A stretch of 64,000 bases of DNA. It comes from Nitrospira sp. (GTDB taxonomy: Bacteria > Nitrospirota > Nitrospiria > Nitrospirales > Nitrospiraceae). A model generated the notes under the pieces. It did no database searches. It saw only the letters and a program-made list of their open reading frames with translations, and was not told the DNA's origin. The position numbers were made by a program, and so were the translations under genes. Position 1 is the first letter of the stretch. Each line of letters starts with the position of its first letter. This document shows, in pieces, positions 48,397 through 57,131 of the stretch. The stretch spans positions 124,001 to 188,000 of the forward strand of contig JAVYIN010000002.1 in the NCBI GenBank assembly GCA_035968315.1, read 5' to 3'.

Positions 48397-48778
48397 GCCC
48401 TTCCGCGGGAAGCTCAGGCATGCTGTGGCACCGGCCAACACGACCGTCGCCAGCGTGCCCAACACTCGCGAGATTCTCATGCAGCGCAGCGCCCGCCAGG
48501 TCTCGGGCTACGATCTCATCGTGGCGGAAGTGGAATCCCGCGATCATGACGGCCTCTCCCGGCTGATCCTCTTTCGGAATCTCTATCCCAACACCCCCTT
48601 CGTCGCGATCACCCGCGAAGAGCCGGCCATTGGGCAGGCCTTCAGCGGCGCGGCGGCGCGGGCCCTCAAGGCCTGGCTGGTACCGGCCCATACCGACAAG
48701 CTTGATGAACTGGCGAAGGTGGCTGAACGCGCCTTACAAGGCGAGGAGCCCTCACTGGCTTCCGCCTCGAACCGTTGA
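48365..48778 (+). CDS. Degenerate receiver-like protein
   Basis: A 137-residue protein with a receiver-like fold pattern: AILIICNDEPFRGKLRHAV, then YDLIVAEVESRDHDGLSRLILF and FVAITREE. At the phospho-acceptor position the strand ends in AEVES, without an aspartate, so phosphorylation is unlikely. It may be a pseudo-receiver. The ATG at 48365 follows AGGAG by 12-13 bases, which is long; the upstream short frame at 48274 may help. It has no output domain. Confidence 0.6.
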   Translation: MPAILIICNDEPFRGKLRHAVAPANTTVASVPNTREILMQRSARQVSGYDLIVAEVESRDHDGLSRLILFRNLYPNTPFVAITREEPAIGQAFSGAAARALKAWLVPAHTDKLDELAKVAERALQGEEPSLASASNR

Positions 48779-48882
48779 GATCCTGCCTCACCGGATGCCA
48801 CAGCATCCTCCCGATTACCCACATATCAGAGGCCGGGAAACGACGGAGCTGAACCGGCGCAAGCGGCCGGCGCCAAGTACCC

Positions 48883-49446
48883 TCAATACCCCATGGCCGC
48901 ATTCAGCTTGGCAAGGATGGCCGGTGAGAGCGTGAATTCCGCTTGCACGTCGATGCGATGGGGAACCAGCAGGGTGGTGTGAAACACGATATCGCGAATG
49001 GGAATCTTGAACTCCGGCTGTTGCGGCGTGCTCAACTCGACAGATTCGACTGACGTGGTAATCGCCCCCGTATCCTGAGGCCCATACGTCGTCACCACGG
49101 CATCGATGATTTCTTTGATCTTCTCGTTGGTTTCCACCCCCTCGATGCCCTTCTGAAGCAGCGGCAGCACCTCTTCCTTGGCCTGATCAGACAGCGTGAA
49201 GTTCTCTACCCGCTCTTTGCGGCGGAGCGAGGTCAGGTCGTTGTCCAAATCTTTGCTGAAGGCGCCGTAGGCAAAGCGGAAAAACTCGAAGTGAAATCCT
49301 TTGAACCCCTTCCCGAAGGTCTGGAGCTCACAGAGGAAACAGAGTTGTTGCAGCTTCACATCGCTCAGCAGCCCATGCGGCTCAGCCAGCGCGAGCACAT
49401 AGAGCAACAGGGCACGATCGACGGCGATCTGATTCGGCTTGCGCAT
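48883..49446 (-). CDS. Panacea/SocA-like protein (tentative)
   Basis: A 187-residue protein. The segment LSDVKLQQLCFLCELQTFG, then FHFEFFRFAYGAFSKDLDNDL and FTLSDQAKEEVLPLL, resembles the SocA/Panacea (DUF4065) region that serves as antitoxin or proteolysis adaptor. The C-terminal 80 residues are unrecognised. No toxin lies next to it. A TTGACG/TATAGT promoter lies upstream. The assignment rests on pattern only. Confidence 0.5.
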   Translation of the reverse strand: MRKPNQIAVDRALLLYVLALAEPHGLLSDVKLQQLCFLCELQTFGKGFKGFHFEFFRFAYGAFSKDLDNDLTSLRRKERVENFTLSDQAKEEVLPLLQKGIEGVETNEKIKEIIDAVVTTYGPQDTGAITTSVESVELSTPQQPEFKIPIRDIVFHTTLLVPHRIDVQAEFTLSPAILAKLNAAMGY

Positions 49447-49478
49447 GATGCGTGTGTCTCGCCTCAGGTGGAGGGCGC

Positions 49479-49508
49479 ACTATAAACGGCCCCCTCCAGC
49501 ATCGTCAA
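49479..49508 (-). promoter_or_regulatory. Promoter of the Panacea-like gene
   Basis: On the minus strand TTGACG (49508-49503), 18 bases, TATAGT (49484-49479), about 35 bases before the start codon. Confidence 0.5.
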
Positions 49509-49552
49509 ACCCCTGAGATCCCGACAGTCCTGGCGCCCTAGCCTTTGTCCCC

Positions 49553-49581
49553 TTGACCCTCGCGCAGGTTTGGTCTTAAAT
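49553..49581 (+). promoter_or_regulatory. Promoter of fur
   Basis: TTGACC (49553-49558), 17 bases, TTAAAT (49576-49581), about 30 bases before the fur ATG. Confidence 0.5.
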
Positions 49582-49610
49582 GGGGTCCGAATTGGAGCCC
49601 GCGCCGGTCC

Positions 49611-50042
49611 ATGGCCAAAAGTGAAAAAGAAATGAGCATGCTTCGCGACCACCTCGCCAAGCATCAGCTCAAGCTGACGCGCCAGCGCGAGCTCATTCTC
49701 GACGCCTTCCTCAAGCAAGAACATATTACGGCGGAAGAGATGTACCACCAGCTGGCCAAGAAAGACCCGCATCTGGGCCTGGCCACGATCTACCGCACGC
49801 TCAACCTGTTCTGCGAGGCCGGCCTAGCCCAGGCCCGGCATTTCGGCACCCAGACGCAATACGACAACATCTCCCACAAAGGCCACCACGACCATCTGAT
49901 CTGCACAGGGTGCGGCAAGATCGTGGAGTTTGAAAACTGCGAAATCGAAAAGCTCCAGGAAGAAGTGGCCACCCGCAACGGCTTTACCATTTCGACTCAC
50001 CGCCTTGAACTGTACGGCCTCTGTTCCCGCTGCCGTCATTGA
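49611..50042 (+). CDS. fur: Fur-family ferric uptake regulator
   Basis: Fur represses iron-acquisition genes when bound to Fe(II). The 143-residue protein has the winged helix (LKLTRQRELILDAFLKQEHI, ATIYRTLNLFCEAGL) and the metal-binding HHDHLICTGCGKIVEF with a second CSRC pair at the C-terminus. The context, directly before the ferric importer genes and near a Fur-box promoter at 57104, argues for iron rather than zinc or peroxide sensing. It could still be Zur or PerR by sequence alone. Confidence 0.88.
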   Translation: MAKSEKEMSMLRDHLAKHQLKLTRQRELILDAFLKQEHITAEEMYHQLAKKDPHLGLATIYRTLNLFCEAGLAQARHFGTQTQYDNISHKGHHDHLICTGCGKIVEFENCEIEKLQEEVATRNGFTISTHRLELYGLCSRCRH

Positions 50043-50111
50043 CCCCTGCCGTTTTTTTTGATACCTTCTTGAGAGGATTTATCAATTTCAATTTTACGAG
50101 CGAGGACGCCC

Positions 50112-51182
50112 ATGACCTCCTTCAATATTCGTCACCGGACAGGCGCGGCATCCGCCGGGCGCCGGCTTGCGCTGGCGATGCTCACCGCCTGTTCACTCGC
50201 CCTGAGCCTCTCCCTGTGCATACCAACGGCCTCACCGGCCGCCGATAAGCTGACCGTCTATTCAGGCCGGTCTGAACGGCTCATCAAGCCCGTCTTCGAC
50301 GCCTTCACCGCGAAGACCGGCATTCAAATCGAGCTGCTGTCCTCCGGAACGACAGAATTGGTCAACCGGTTGAAGGCCGAAGGAGATCGGACCCCTGCCG
50401 ACCTGCTGCTCACGAACGATGCCGGCAGCCTTGAACTGGCGCGCGGCGCAGGGCTCTTGCGCCCGCTGAACATGCGCGAAGTGGAGCGTGCCATTCCCTC
50501 GCAGTTCCGCGCCGCCGACAACAGCTGGGTGGGCCTCTCGGGACGGTTCTGGATCATCGTGTATAACACCACGATGGTCAAACCAGGCCAAGTCACCTCG
50601 CTGTTCGACCTGGCAGATCCCCAATGGAAAGACAAAATCGCCATTCCAAACTCAGGCAGCGAATATCTCCAGGCTGGCGTCTCGGTCATTCGCGCCACCC
50701 ACGGCGATGACAAGACGAAACAATTTCTGACCGGGCTGCGTGACAATGCCGGGTCCCAGGTCTATCAAAAGAGTTCCCAGATCGTGGACGCCGTGGCCAA
50801 AGGCCAGGTGGCCATGGGGATCGTGAACCACTATTACGTCTATCGCCACCTCGCGACCCAACCGGCGGCGCCGGTGGCCGTCCTCATGCCGGATCAAAAA
50901 GAAGGCGGCATGGGCGCGATCATGAACGTGACCGGGATCGGGATCACCAAGTCCAGCACCCATGCCGACAACGCCAAATTGCTCATCGAGTTCCTCGTGG
51001 CGCAAGCCGGCCAGAAAATGTTCGCCGACCTGGATAAAGAATACCCGCTGCATCCGGAGGTCAAGGCGGATCCCGCGCTCGTGGATCGCAAGAGCTTTCG
51101 CGCCGCGCTGGTCCCGCTGACGAAGCTGGCCGAGCTCCGGGAACCGACGCTGACGCTCATCGAACAAGTGGGCCTCCGCTGA
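50112..51182 (+). CDS. fbpA: Ferric iron ABC transporter, substrate-binding protein
   Basis: A 356-residue periplasmic binding protein of the FbpA/FutA family. The N-terminal signal peptide (LALAMLTACSLALSLSLC, ending near ASPAA) is followed by KLTVYSGRSERLIKPVFDAF. Iron ligands are visible as the tandem tyrosines Y241-Y242 in NHYYVYR. It captures ferric iron for the permease-ATPase encoded next. It starts 70 bases after fur, is followed by fbpB after 16 bases, and is probably part of one operon. Confidence 0.93.
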   Translation: MTSFNIRHRTGAASAGRRLALAMLTACSLALSLSLCIPTASPAADKLTVYSGRSERLIKPVFDAFTAKTGIQIELLSSGTTELVNRLKAEGDRTPADLLLTNDAGSLELARGAGLLRPLNMREVERAIPSQFRAADNSWVGLSGRFWIIVYNTTMVKPGQVTSLFDLADPQWKDKIAIPNSGSEYLQAGVSVIRATHGDDKTKQFLTGLRDNAGSQVYQKSSQIVDAVAKGQVAMGIVNHYYVYRHLATQPAAPVAVLMPDQKEGGMGAIMNVTGIGITKSSTHADNAKLLIEFLVAQAGQKMFADLDKEYPLHPEVKADPALVDRKSFRAALVPLTKLAELREPTLTLIEQVGLR

Positions 51183-51198
51183 TCACACGAGGCTCCTG

Positions 51199-52782
51199 GT
51201 GACGACGCTCCGGCGACAACTGTCTTCTCCGCTGCAGCTCATGGCAATCGCCACGGCGGGACTGATCCTGCTCCCGCTGGGCTATGTCACGCTGCTGGCG
51301 GTCACGGCCGACCCGGCCGTTTGGTCGCGCCTCTGGGCCACGCGCATCCCCGAACTGCTCTGGAACACTATCTCGCTCGCGGGTTCCGTCGCCGTGCTCA
51401 CCCTGATCCTGGGTGTTACGACGGCCTGGCTCGTCGTGCGCTTCGATTTCCCCGGGCGGCGCCTGTGGGAAGCGGCGCTGATTCTCCCCCTGGCCATGCC
51501 CACCTACGTGCTGGCCTATGTCTACACCTATCTCCTGGGGTTCGGCGGCCCGGTGGAGCTAGCCTGGCAGATCTGGGCGGGGCCGCAAAGCCGCATTGTC
51601 TCCCCGCAAAGCTTTTGGGGCACCACGCTCGTCATGGCGCTGGACACCTTTCCCTTCGTCTATCTGCTGACGCGGACCGCGCTCTTGAGCCTGAACGTCT
51701 CATTTGAAGAAGTGGCGCGGGTCAGCGGCGTGTCCCGCATGATGACGCTCTGGCGTGTGACGCTCCCCCTGATGCGCCCCTCGATTGCGGCCGGCGTGGC
51801 ACTGGTCATTCTCTATGTCGTGTCGGATTTCGGCGCCGTCTCGCTGCTGCGCTACCAGACCCTGACTTATGCCGTCTTTCAACAGATGACCGGCCGGTCC
51901 GATAACACCGCCGCCAGTATCCTGAGCGTCCTGCTTGTCGTCCTCGCATTGTTGTTCCTTGTCACCGAGCGCTGGTTCCGGCAACGCAGCCGCTTCTATC
52001 AAACCACCGGGCGGTATCGAGCGCCGCAACGGATCCCATGCCGCTGGATCGGCGCGCTGTCGATCACGGCGTTGCTGGGCGGAATTGTGGCCATGTCCTT
52101 CGGCGTGCCCGCATATCTGCTGGTGAAATGGAGCTTGTCGCCGGAGGCCCTGGCCATCATCGACAGCCGCTTCTACGGGTTCATCTGGAACAGCGCCCTG
52201 CTGGCCGCCGCCGCCGCCACCGCCGGGGTGCTGATCGGCTTGCCGCTCGCCTACTTAGCCAGCCGGCGGCCGACGCTGCTAAATCTTGGCTGCCTCCAGG
52301 CCGCCTACGCCGGGTATGTGTTGCCCGGGCCGGTCGCAGCCCTGGCGGTGCTGGTCCTCTGCCTGAAACTGACGCCCATCTTCTACGGCACCGTGCTCTT
52401 GCTGATCGTGGCCTACGTGATCCACTTCCTTCCGGCCGGACTCCAGTCGCTCGAACCGGCGCTGCAACAGATCACCCCCAACTTGGAAGAAGTGGCCAGA
52501 ACCTTGGGGCTGGGGGTGCGCGACACCTGGCGGCGCGTCACCCTGCCGCTCGTGCGCAACGGCTTCATCGTCGCCTGGGTCTTGATGTTTCTCCAAACGA
52601 TGAAGGAATTGCCGGCCACCCTGCTGTTGCGTCCGGTGGGATTCGACACGCTGGCCATTCGCGTGTGGCTGGAAGCGAGCGAAGAGTACTTTCAATTGGC
52701 GGCACCCTCGGCCCTGCTGATCGTCTTGCTGAGCTTGCCGGCGCTGTGGCTGCTGGTCTCCAAAGACTGGCGGTCGGCCTGA
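51199..52782 (+). CDS. fbpB: Ferric iron ABC transporter, permease
   Basis: A 527-residue inner-membrane permease, a fused pair of six-helix BPD_transp_1 units. Each half has the EAA loop for the ATPase (EEVARVSGVSRMMTLWRVTLP and EEVARTLGLGVRDTWRRVTLP). This duplicated form is typical of Fe(III) transporters such as FbpB, SfuB and HitB. The GTG at 51199 follows AGGCTCCTG. It works with FbpA and FbpC. Confidence 0.93.
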   Translation: MTTLRRQLSSPLQLMAIATAGLILLPLGYVTLLAVTADPAVWSRLWATRIPELLWNTISLAGSVAVLTLILGVTTAWLVVRFDFPGRRLWEAALILPLAMPTYVLAYVYTYLLGFGGPVELAWQIWAGPQSRIVSPQSFWGTTLVMALDTFPFVYLLTRTALLSLNVSFEEVARVSGVSRMMTLWRVTLPLMRPSIAAGVALVILYVVSDFGAVSLLRYQTLTYAVFQQMTGRSDNTAASILSVLLVVLALLFLVTERWFRQRSRFYQTTGRYRAPQRIPCRWIGALSITALLGGIVAMSFGVPAYLLVKWSLSPEALAIIDSRFYGFIWNSALLAAAAATAGVLIGLPLAYLASRRPTLLNLGCLQAAYAGYVLPGPVAALAVLVLCLKLTPIFYGTVLLLIVAYVIHFLPAGLQSLEPALQQITPNLEEVARTLGLGVRDTWRRVTLPLVRNGFIVAWVLMFLQTMKELPATLLLRPVGFDTLAIRVWLEASEEYFQLAAPSALLIVLLSLPALWLLVSKDWRSA

Positions 52783-52812
52783 CAGGCGCGCGAACAGGAG
52801 TACCTGAACACC

Positions 52813-53937
52813 ATGATACGGACCGACACTGACATGGCCACTGTGCAACCGGACCTCTATCGGCCGGCTTCCAATGTGCTGGAACTGCGCTCCGTCTCCT
52901 GCGCGTACGAAACCGGCCGGCCGGCGATCCGGAACATCTCATTCGCCGCGCGCGAAGGGGAAATCCTCTGTCTCCTCGGCCCGTCCGGCTGCGGAAAGAC
53001 CACGATTCTGCGGGCCATCGCCGGATTCGAACCGGTCCGTGCAGGGGAACTGTTCCTGTCGGGACAACTCGTGTCCAGCCAGAATCTGACCATCCCGACC
53101 GAGCAACGCCGCGTCGGGATGGTGTTTCAGGAATATGCCCTCTTCCCGCACCTGCGCGTGGCCGACAACATCGCCTTCGGCCTGCATCACCTTTCCAGAA
53201 GCGAGCGCACATGCCGGGTCCAAGAGATGCTCACGCTCACCGGCCTCGAAGGCTTCGACCGGCGCTACCCGCATGAACTCTCCGGCGGCCAGCAGCAGCG
53301 TGTGGCCCTGGCGCGCGCGCTGGTGCAGAATCCGGTCGTCCTGCTGCTCGACGAACCCTTCAGCAATCTGGATCCAGATATGGCCAGCCGGATGCGCCAG
53401 GAGCTGCATGCCTTATTGCGCCGCACCAAGACGACGACCATCCTCGTGACCCACGACCATGAAGAAGCCTTTGCCATGGCCGACCGGATCGCGGTGCTCA
53501 ACCAAGGCCGCCTGGAGCAAATGGACACGCCGGAATTGATCTATCACATGCCCGCCAGTCCCTTTGTGGCGGATTTCGTCGGACAAGCCGACTTCATCCA
53601 GGGCACGATCCACAACGGCATGGTGCACACGGAGCTGGGCGAGTTTCCCAATACCCTCACCAGCGAAGAGGGCGCCGGCGTGGTGGTCATGATTCGTCCC
53701 GACGATATCCAGCTGGCTCCGGCCAAAGGCGCCGGCGCCCGCATCATCGCCCGGCAGTTTCGGGGATCGGAAAACCTCTATACGGTCAGCCTGCCATCGG
53801 GACAGATCGTCCACAGCAGCGCCGGCTCCACGAGCGTGTATCAGGAGGGCGCCGCCGTCGAGTTGCGCGTGCTGGCCACACACACCGTCCTGTTCCCCGG
53901 CCCCGCGGCAGCGAGCGATGCGCCGGCCCAACCATAG
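52813..53937 (+). CDS. fbpC: Ferric iron ABC transporter, ATPase
   Basis: A 374-residue ATPase: Walker A GPSGCGKTT, signature LSGGQQQRVALARAL, DEPFSNLD, and a C-terminal regulatory TOBE-like domain of about 120 residues, as in FbpC. It energises iron import by FbpB. An ATG seven codons downstream (52834) is an alternative start. The stop is followed by the exbB region without a visible terminator. Confidence 0.93.
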   Translation: MIRTDTDMATVQPDLYRPASNVLELRSVSCAYETGRPAIRNISFAAREGEILCLLGPSGCGKTTILRAIAGFEPVRAGELFLSGQLVSSQNLTIPTEQRRVGMVFQEYALFPHLRVADNIAFGLHHLSRSERTCRVQEMLTLTGLEGFDRRYPHELSGGQQQRVALARALVQNPVVLLLDEPFSNLDPDMASRMRQELHALLRRTKTTTILVTHDHEEAFAMADRIAVLNQGRLEQMDTPELIYHMPASPFVADFVGQADFIQGTIHNGMVHTELGEFPNTLTSEEGAGVVVMIRPDDIQLAPAKGAGARIIARQFRGSENLYTVSLPSGQIVHSSAGSTSVYQEGAAVELRVLATHTVLFPGPAAASDAPAQP

Positions 53938-54039
53938 TTGACAGGCCTTTTCCCCATCTGGCATTCATACGGGTCTATTCCTGTCTTTTACTCACCCAGC
54001 CACCAGGATTCATCCCCTGGGCACGCAAGGAGTTCGCTT

Positions 54040-54474
54040 ATGGACGCGTTGAAGAACGCGGTGGACTACGGGATCATCGGCCTGCTGCTCGGGTTGAGCC
54101 TCTGGTCTGTCGCCGTGGCGGTGGAGCGGTGGCTGTTCTATCGGACCGTGAACTTCTCCCACTACCCCAATGCCCAGATCTTCGAGATGGCCCTGACCAA
54201 GCGGCTGGTGATTATCGGCACGGTGGCCGCTAACGCGCCGTACATCGGCCTGCTCGGCACCGTGCTCGGCATCATGCTGACATTTCATACGATGGGCACG
54301 TCCGGCACGATGGCCGTCAATACCATCATGATCGGCCTCAGCCTGGCCTTGAAGGCCACGGCGGTCGGCCTGCTGGTGGCCATTCCCTGCGTCGTCATGA
54401 ACAACATCCTCCGCCGCCGTGTCAGCGAACTGCTCACCGAGTATAAGGTGCATCATGGATCGTCAGCAGGTTGA
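54040..54474 (+). CDS. exbB: ExbB-type proton channel subunit
   Basis: A 144-residue MotA/TolQ/ExbB-family protein with three helices: GIIGLLLGLSLWSVAVAVER, then NAPYIGLLGTVLGIMLTFHTMG and a third (LALKATAVGLLVAIPCVVMNN). The short form, like that in Helicobacter, contrasts with the 240-residue E. coli ExbB. It uses the proton gradient to drive TonB. AAGGAG precedes the ATG. The genes exbB-exbD-tonB overlap and are cotranslated. Confidence 0.92.
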   Translation: MDALKNAVDYGIIGLLLGLSLWSVAVAVERWLFYRTVNFSHYPNAQIFEMALTKRLVIIGTVAANAPYIGLLGTVLGIMLTFHTMGTSGTMAVNTIMIGLSLALKATAVGLLVAIPCVVMNNILRRRVSELLTEYKVHHGSSAG

Positions 54475-54832
54475 TCAAATCAACGTTATCCCGCTCGTGG
54501 ATGTGATGCTGGTCCTGCTCGTGATCGTCCTGACCACGGCCACCTTCATCACCACTGGCCAAATCCCTGTGAGTCTGGCCAAGGCCAAATCGGTCAGCGA
54601 CCGGAAGGATGTGCCTCTGGTCATTACCCTGACCGCGGAAGGAGGCCTCTACCTCAACGACAAATCGGTCCCGGAAGGAGGGCTGCCCTCGGCCCTGGAA
54701 ACCCAGTCGCGAGATTCCGCGGTGGTGGTGCGGGCCGATAAGGCAACCGTGCTGGAACGATTCGTCTCCGTGGTCGATGAGGTGCGCGGGCTTGGATTTC
54801 AGCAGGTCAGCCTGGAGGTGATCCGGCTGTGA
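54455..54832 (+). CDS. exbD: ExbD-type TonB energiser
   Basis: A 125-residue protein with one N-terminal membrane helix (NVIPLVDVMLVLLVIVLTTA) that carries the essential aspartate D16, and a periplasmic domain ending in GFQQVSLEVIRL. It partners ExbB and TonB. The ATG at 54455 overlaps the exbB end by 20 bases with AAGGTG upstream. The stop overlaps the tonB GTG (GTGA). Confidence 0.93.
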   Translation: MDRQQVDQINVIPLVDVMLVLLVIVLTTATFITTGQIPVSLAKAKSVSDRKDVPLVITLTAEGGLYLNDKSVPEGGLPSALETQSRDSAVVVRADKATVLERFVSVVDEVRGLGFQQVSLEVIRL

Positions 54833-55926
54833 CCCTGGCCCATTCCCATGGCCGAGCCTCAGCCATCAATGCGAACATCGCCGGGTGGGTGGCCTCAGTC
54901 TGTGTGCACGGCGCCCTTGCGCTCGGAGCGGTCTTCCTGCTACAGCGCCTGCAACTGGCGCCGGACGTGGAGCCGTTCCAATGGGACGTCGCCATGGTGG
55001 AACCGGTTGCCAGACCGGCCTCTCAGGCCGCGACGAACCACGCACCCCCAACGCCCCCTGAGCCGTCCCGTCCGGCAACGGCGCCTCTTCAGCGAACGCC
55101 TTCGCCCACGCAACCGGCTCCAAGGGAAATGACTGCCGAACCATCACGCATCGAAGCGACTCCGCGCCCTTTGCCGGCTCCCGTCGCTCCCGTTCAACCG
55201 CCTCCAGCTCCCGTCCAAGCCGCTCCACCACCCAAGTCTGAGCCAGCGCCCCAGCCGCCACCACAGACCTCCGCTCCGGCGAAAATGGATCCAGCCCCCG
55301 AACCGGTTCGTGCGCCGCTTCCGACGGCGCCCAAGCTTCCGATGAAATCGGAAGATCTCCCGAAGCCCGCGCCCGCAGTTGAAGCACCGGCGCCAGCCGT
55401 ATCGTCATCATCCCATGCCCCGGACCAGCCCACTCCTCCCATGGAGTCTCGCCCCACCTCCATTACTGCGCTTTCCGCCCCCAGCGTGACCGCGCCACCA
55501 CCAACGGGAGAATCGCTTTCTCAACATACCGCGCCTCCCCAGGAAATGCCGGCGGCGCAGCCCACACCAGCCCCAACACAAGATGTCGCAACCCTCGCCC
55601 CTCTGGCCCAATCGAAAATCACCAAACCCGACGACGGCTGGCTGGCAGACTTAATGGGGAAATGGATTCAGGACTTGGAGAAACATTACCCGGCCAGCTT
55701 GCGGACGGAAGGCGTTCAAGGCAAAGTCGTGCTGGTCGCGATACTGCATGACGACGGCACGTTGAGTGACGTCAAGGTGTCGAAGAGCTCCGGCAATACG
55801 CTGCTCGATCAGGCCGCCGTCAGCGACGTCGAAAAGGGCCCGCCGATTCATCTCTCCCGTCCGCTGGGCCGGCCGCAGCGGCCGATCAAATTCTCGATTA
55901 GTTACGATCTGAAAACGGGCCGGTAA
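54829..55926 (+). CDS. tonB: TonB-family energy transducer
   Basis: A 365-residue protein with a membrane anchor at about 19-40, a long Pro/Ala-rich periplasmic spacer (about 65-270), and a C-terminal TonB domain of about 80 residues (GVQGKVVLVAILHDDGTLSD and later SISYDLKTGR). It couples ExbBD to outer-membrane receptors. No TonB-dependent receptor is in the window; the porin at 57464 is not one. It is convergent with apbE. Confidence 0.92.
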   Translation: MTLAHSHGRASAINANIAGWVASVCVHGALALGAVFLLQRLQLAPDVEPFQWDVAMVEPVARPASQAATNHAPPTPPEPSRPATAPLQRTPSPTQPAPREMTAEPSRIEATPRPLPAPVAPVQPPPAPVQAAPPPKSEPAPQPPPQTSAPAKMDPAPEPVRAPLPTAPKLPMKSEDLPKPAPAVEAPAPAVSSSSHAPDQPTPPMESRPTSITALSAPSVTAPPPTGESLSQHTAPPQEMPAAQPTPAPTQDVATLAPLAQSKITKPDDGWLADLMGKWIQDLEKHYPASLRTEGVQGKVVLVAILHDDGTLSDVKVSKSSGNTLLDQAAVSDVEKGPPIHLSRPLGRPQRPIKFSISYDLKTGR

Positions 55927-55947
55927 GCCTCTCCCCGGATCACCCGC

Positions 55948-56958
55948 TCAGGGATACCGCAGTCTCGTACGAAGCCCCGATGACACCGTGATCTTTCCTT
56001 CGGCATCGATGATGACGGCCTCCACATCCGGCAACCGCTCGACCAACGCCATGCCCCGTTCAGGGCCTAACACGAAAATCCCCGTATCCAGCCCATCGGC
56101 CATCGTGCCCTCTTTCGCAATGATCGTGACGCTTTGACACAGACGCGCCGGTTCTAACGAGACCGGATCAAGGATATGGTGATACCGCACCCCCTCCAGC
56201 TCAAAATAGCGCTCGTAGTCCCCGGCTGTTGAAATCGCTTCGTCTTTCAGATCGATCGTGGCAACCAGTGCGCCGTCCTGTCGTGGATGGCGAATCCCCA
56301 CCGGGAATCCCTTCATTCCAGGCAAATCACCGAATGTTTTGATGTCGCCTGACAACGCCACTACACCTCCGGTTGCGCCAGCCTTTCGAAGCACGTCTAC
56401 GGCCCGATCAGCCGCATATCCTTTTCCAATTCCGCCGACATCGATGCGCATTCCCTGATGGGGCAGAAAAATCGTGTGGGCTTCCGGATCAATGCGGATG
56501 CTCTTCCAATCCACCAATGGTTTCAACTGTTGCAGCTCCGCCTGGGAGGGAATCTGTTGCCGCTCCGTCACGCTCCAGGCCTCGACCGCCGGGCCGACGG
56601 CAATATTGAATCCCCCATCGGTCAACCGCGCCATATCGAGCGAACGTTGCACCAATTCCAGCGTGTCCCGGCCTACGGCTACCGCATTACGACCAGCCGC
56701 CTGATTCACCGCCGACAATTCGCTGGTAGGAATCCAGGTGCTCAGCAGCTGCTCCAAACGCTTGATCTCGGCAAACCCCGCGGCAATCGCCTCGTGCGCG
56801 CGCACATCGGTCGGAGCCACGGCCGTAATCGACACCAGCGTGCCCATATGCATCTGGGTCCGTTTGACCACGACCGGCGTGGCAGCCGGATGAACCAGCC
56901 CGCACCCTGCGAGAATACCGACCGACAACAGCAGCAGCCACCTCAACGATGACACCAT
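55948..56958 (-). CDS. apbE: FAD:protein FMN transferase (ApbE), lipoprotein
   Basis: ApbE transfers FMN from FAD to a threonine or serine of periplasmic proteins. The 336-residue protein has a lipobox (ILAGCG, C19), so it is a lipoprotein facing the periplasm. Characteristic motifs are VKRTQMHMGTLVSITA, VALSGDIKTFG, STAGDYERYF, HHILDPVSLEPA and TMADGLDTG, with Mg-binding aspartate. A likely substrate is the FMN-binding protein encoded divergently at 59464. The ATG at 56958 has AAGG eight bases upstream. The neighbouring Fur-controlled promoter lies 150 bases away. Confidence 0.93.
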   Translation of the reverse strand: MVSSLRWLLLLSVGILAGCGLVHPAATPVVVKRTQMHMGTLVSITAVAPTDVRAHEAIAAGFAEIKRLEQLLSTWIPTSELSAVNQAAGRNAVAVGRDTLELVQRSLDMARLTDGGFNIAVGPAVEAWSVTERQQIPSQAELQQLKPLVDWKSIRIDPEAHTIFLPHQGMRIDVGGIGKGYAADRAVDVLRKAGATGGVVALSGDIKTFGDLPGMKGFPVGIRHPRQDGALVATIDLKDEAISTAGDYERYFELEGVRYHHILDPVSLEPARLCQSVTIIAKEGTMADGLDTGIFVLGPERGMALVERLPDVEAVIIDAEGKITVSSGLRTRLRYP

Positions 56959-57076
56959 ATGACGCACCTTCTTTTCATGACTGGCATTCCTTCTAGCCCC
57001 AATCCTGCTGGAAGTATAGGAGATTTAGCCGCTGAAATATATGCGCCTTGCCGCGGCAGCACACCGAAATCAACAC

Positions 57077-57106
57077 TTGACAGCAGCGGCGCTGTCAGGA
57101 TATTAA
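57077..57106 (+). promoter_or_regulatory. Promoter of the Fur-controlled operon
   Basis: TTGACA (57077-57082), 18 bases, TATTAA (57101-57106). The Fur-box match at 57104-57118 covers the -10 end and the transcription start, a classic repressor position. Confidence 0.7.
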
Positions 57107-57118
57107 TAATCGTTCTCA
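57104..57118. promoter_or_regulatory. Fur box
   Basis: TAATAATCGTTCTCA, on the other strand TGAGAACGATTATTA, matches the 7-1-7 core TGATAATGATTATCA at 12 of 15 positions. The site overlaps the -10 of the promoter at 57077. The fur gene lies in the same window. Confidence 0.7.
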
Positions 57119-57131
57119 ATTTCATTTAGAG

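Noticed and set aside
50041-50111. Possible Fur box ahead of fbpA
   Set aside because: The A+T-rich GATTTATCAATTTCAATT does not match the Fur core well; regulation of fbpABC by Fur is plausible but not shown by this site.
53938-53967. Possible promoter between fbpC and exbB
   Set aside because: TTGACA is perfect, but no -10 resembles TATAAT at 16-18 bases; read-through from fbpABC is equally likely.
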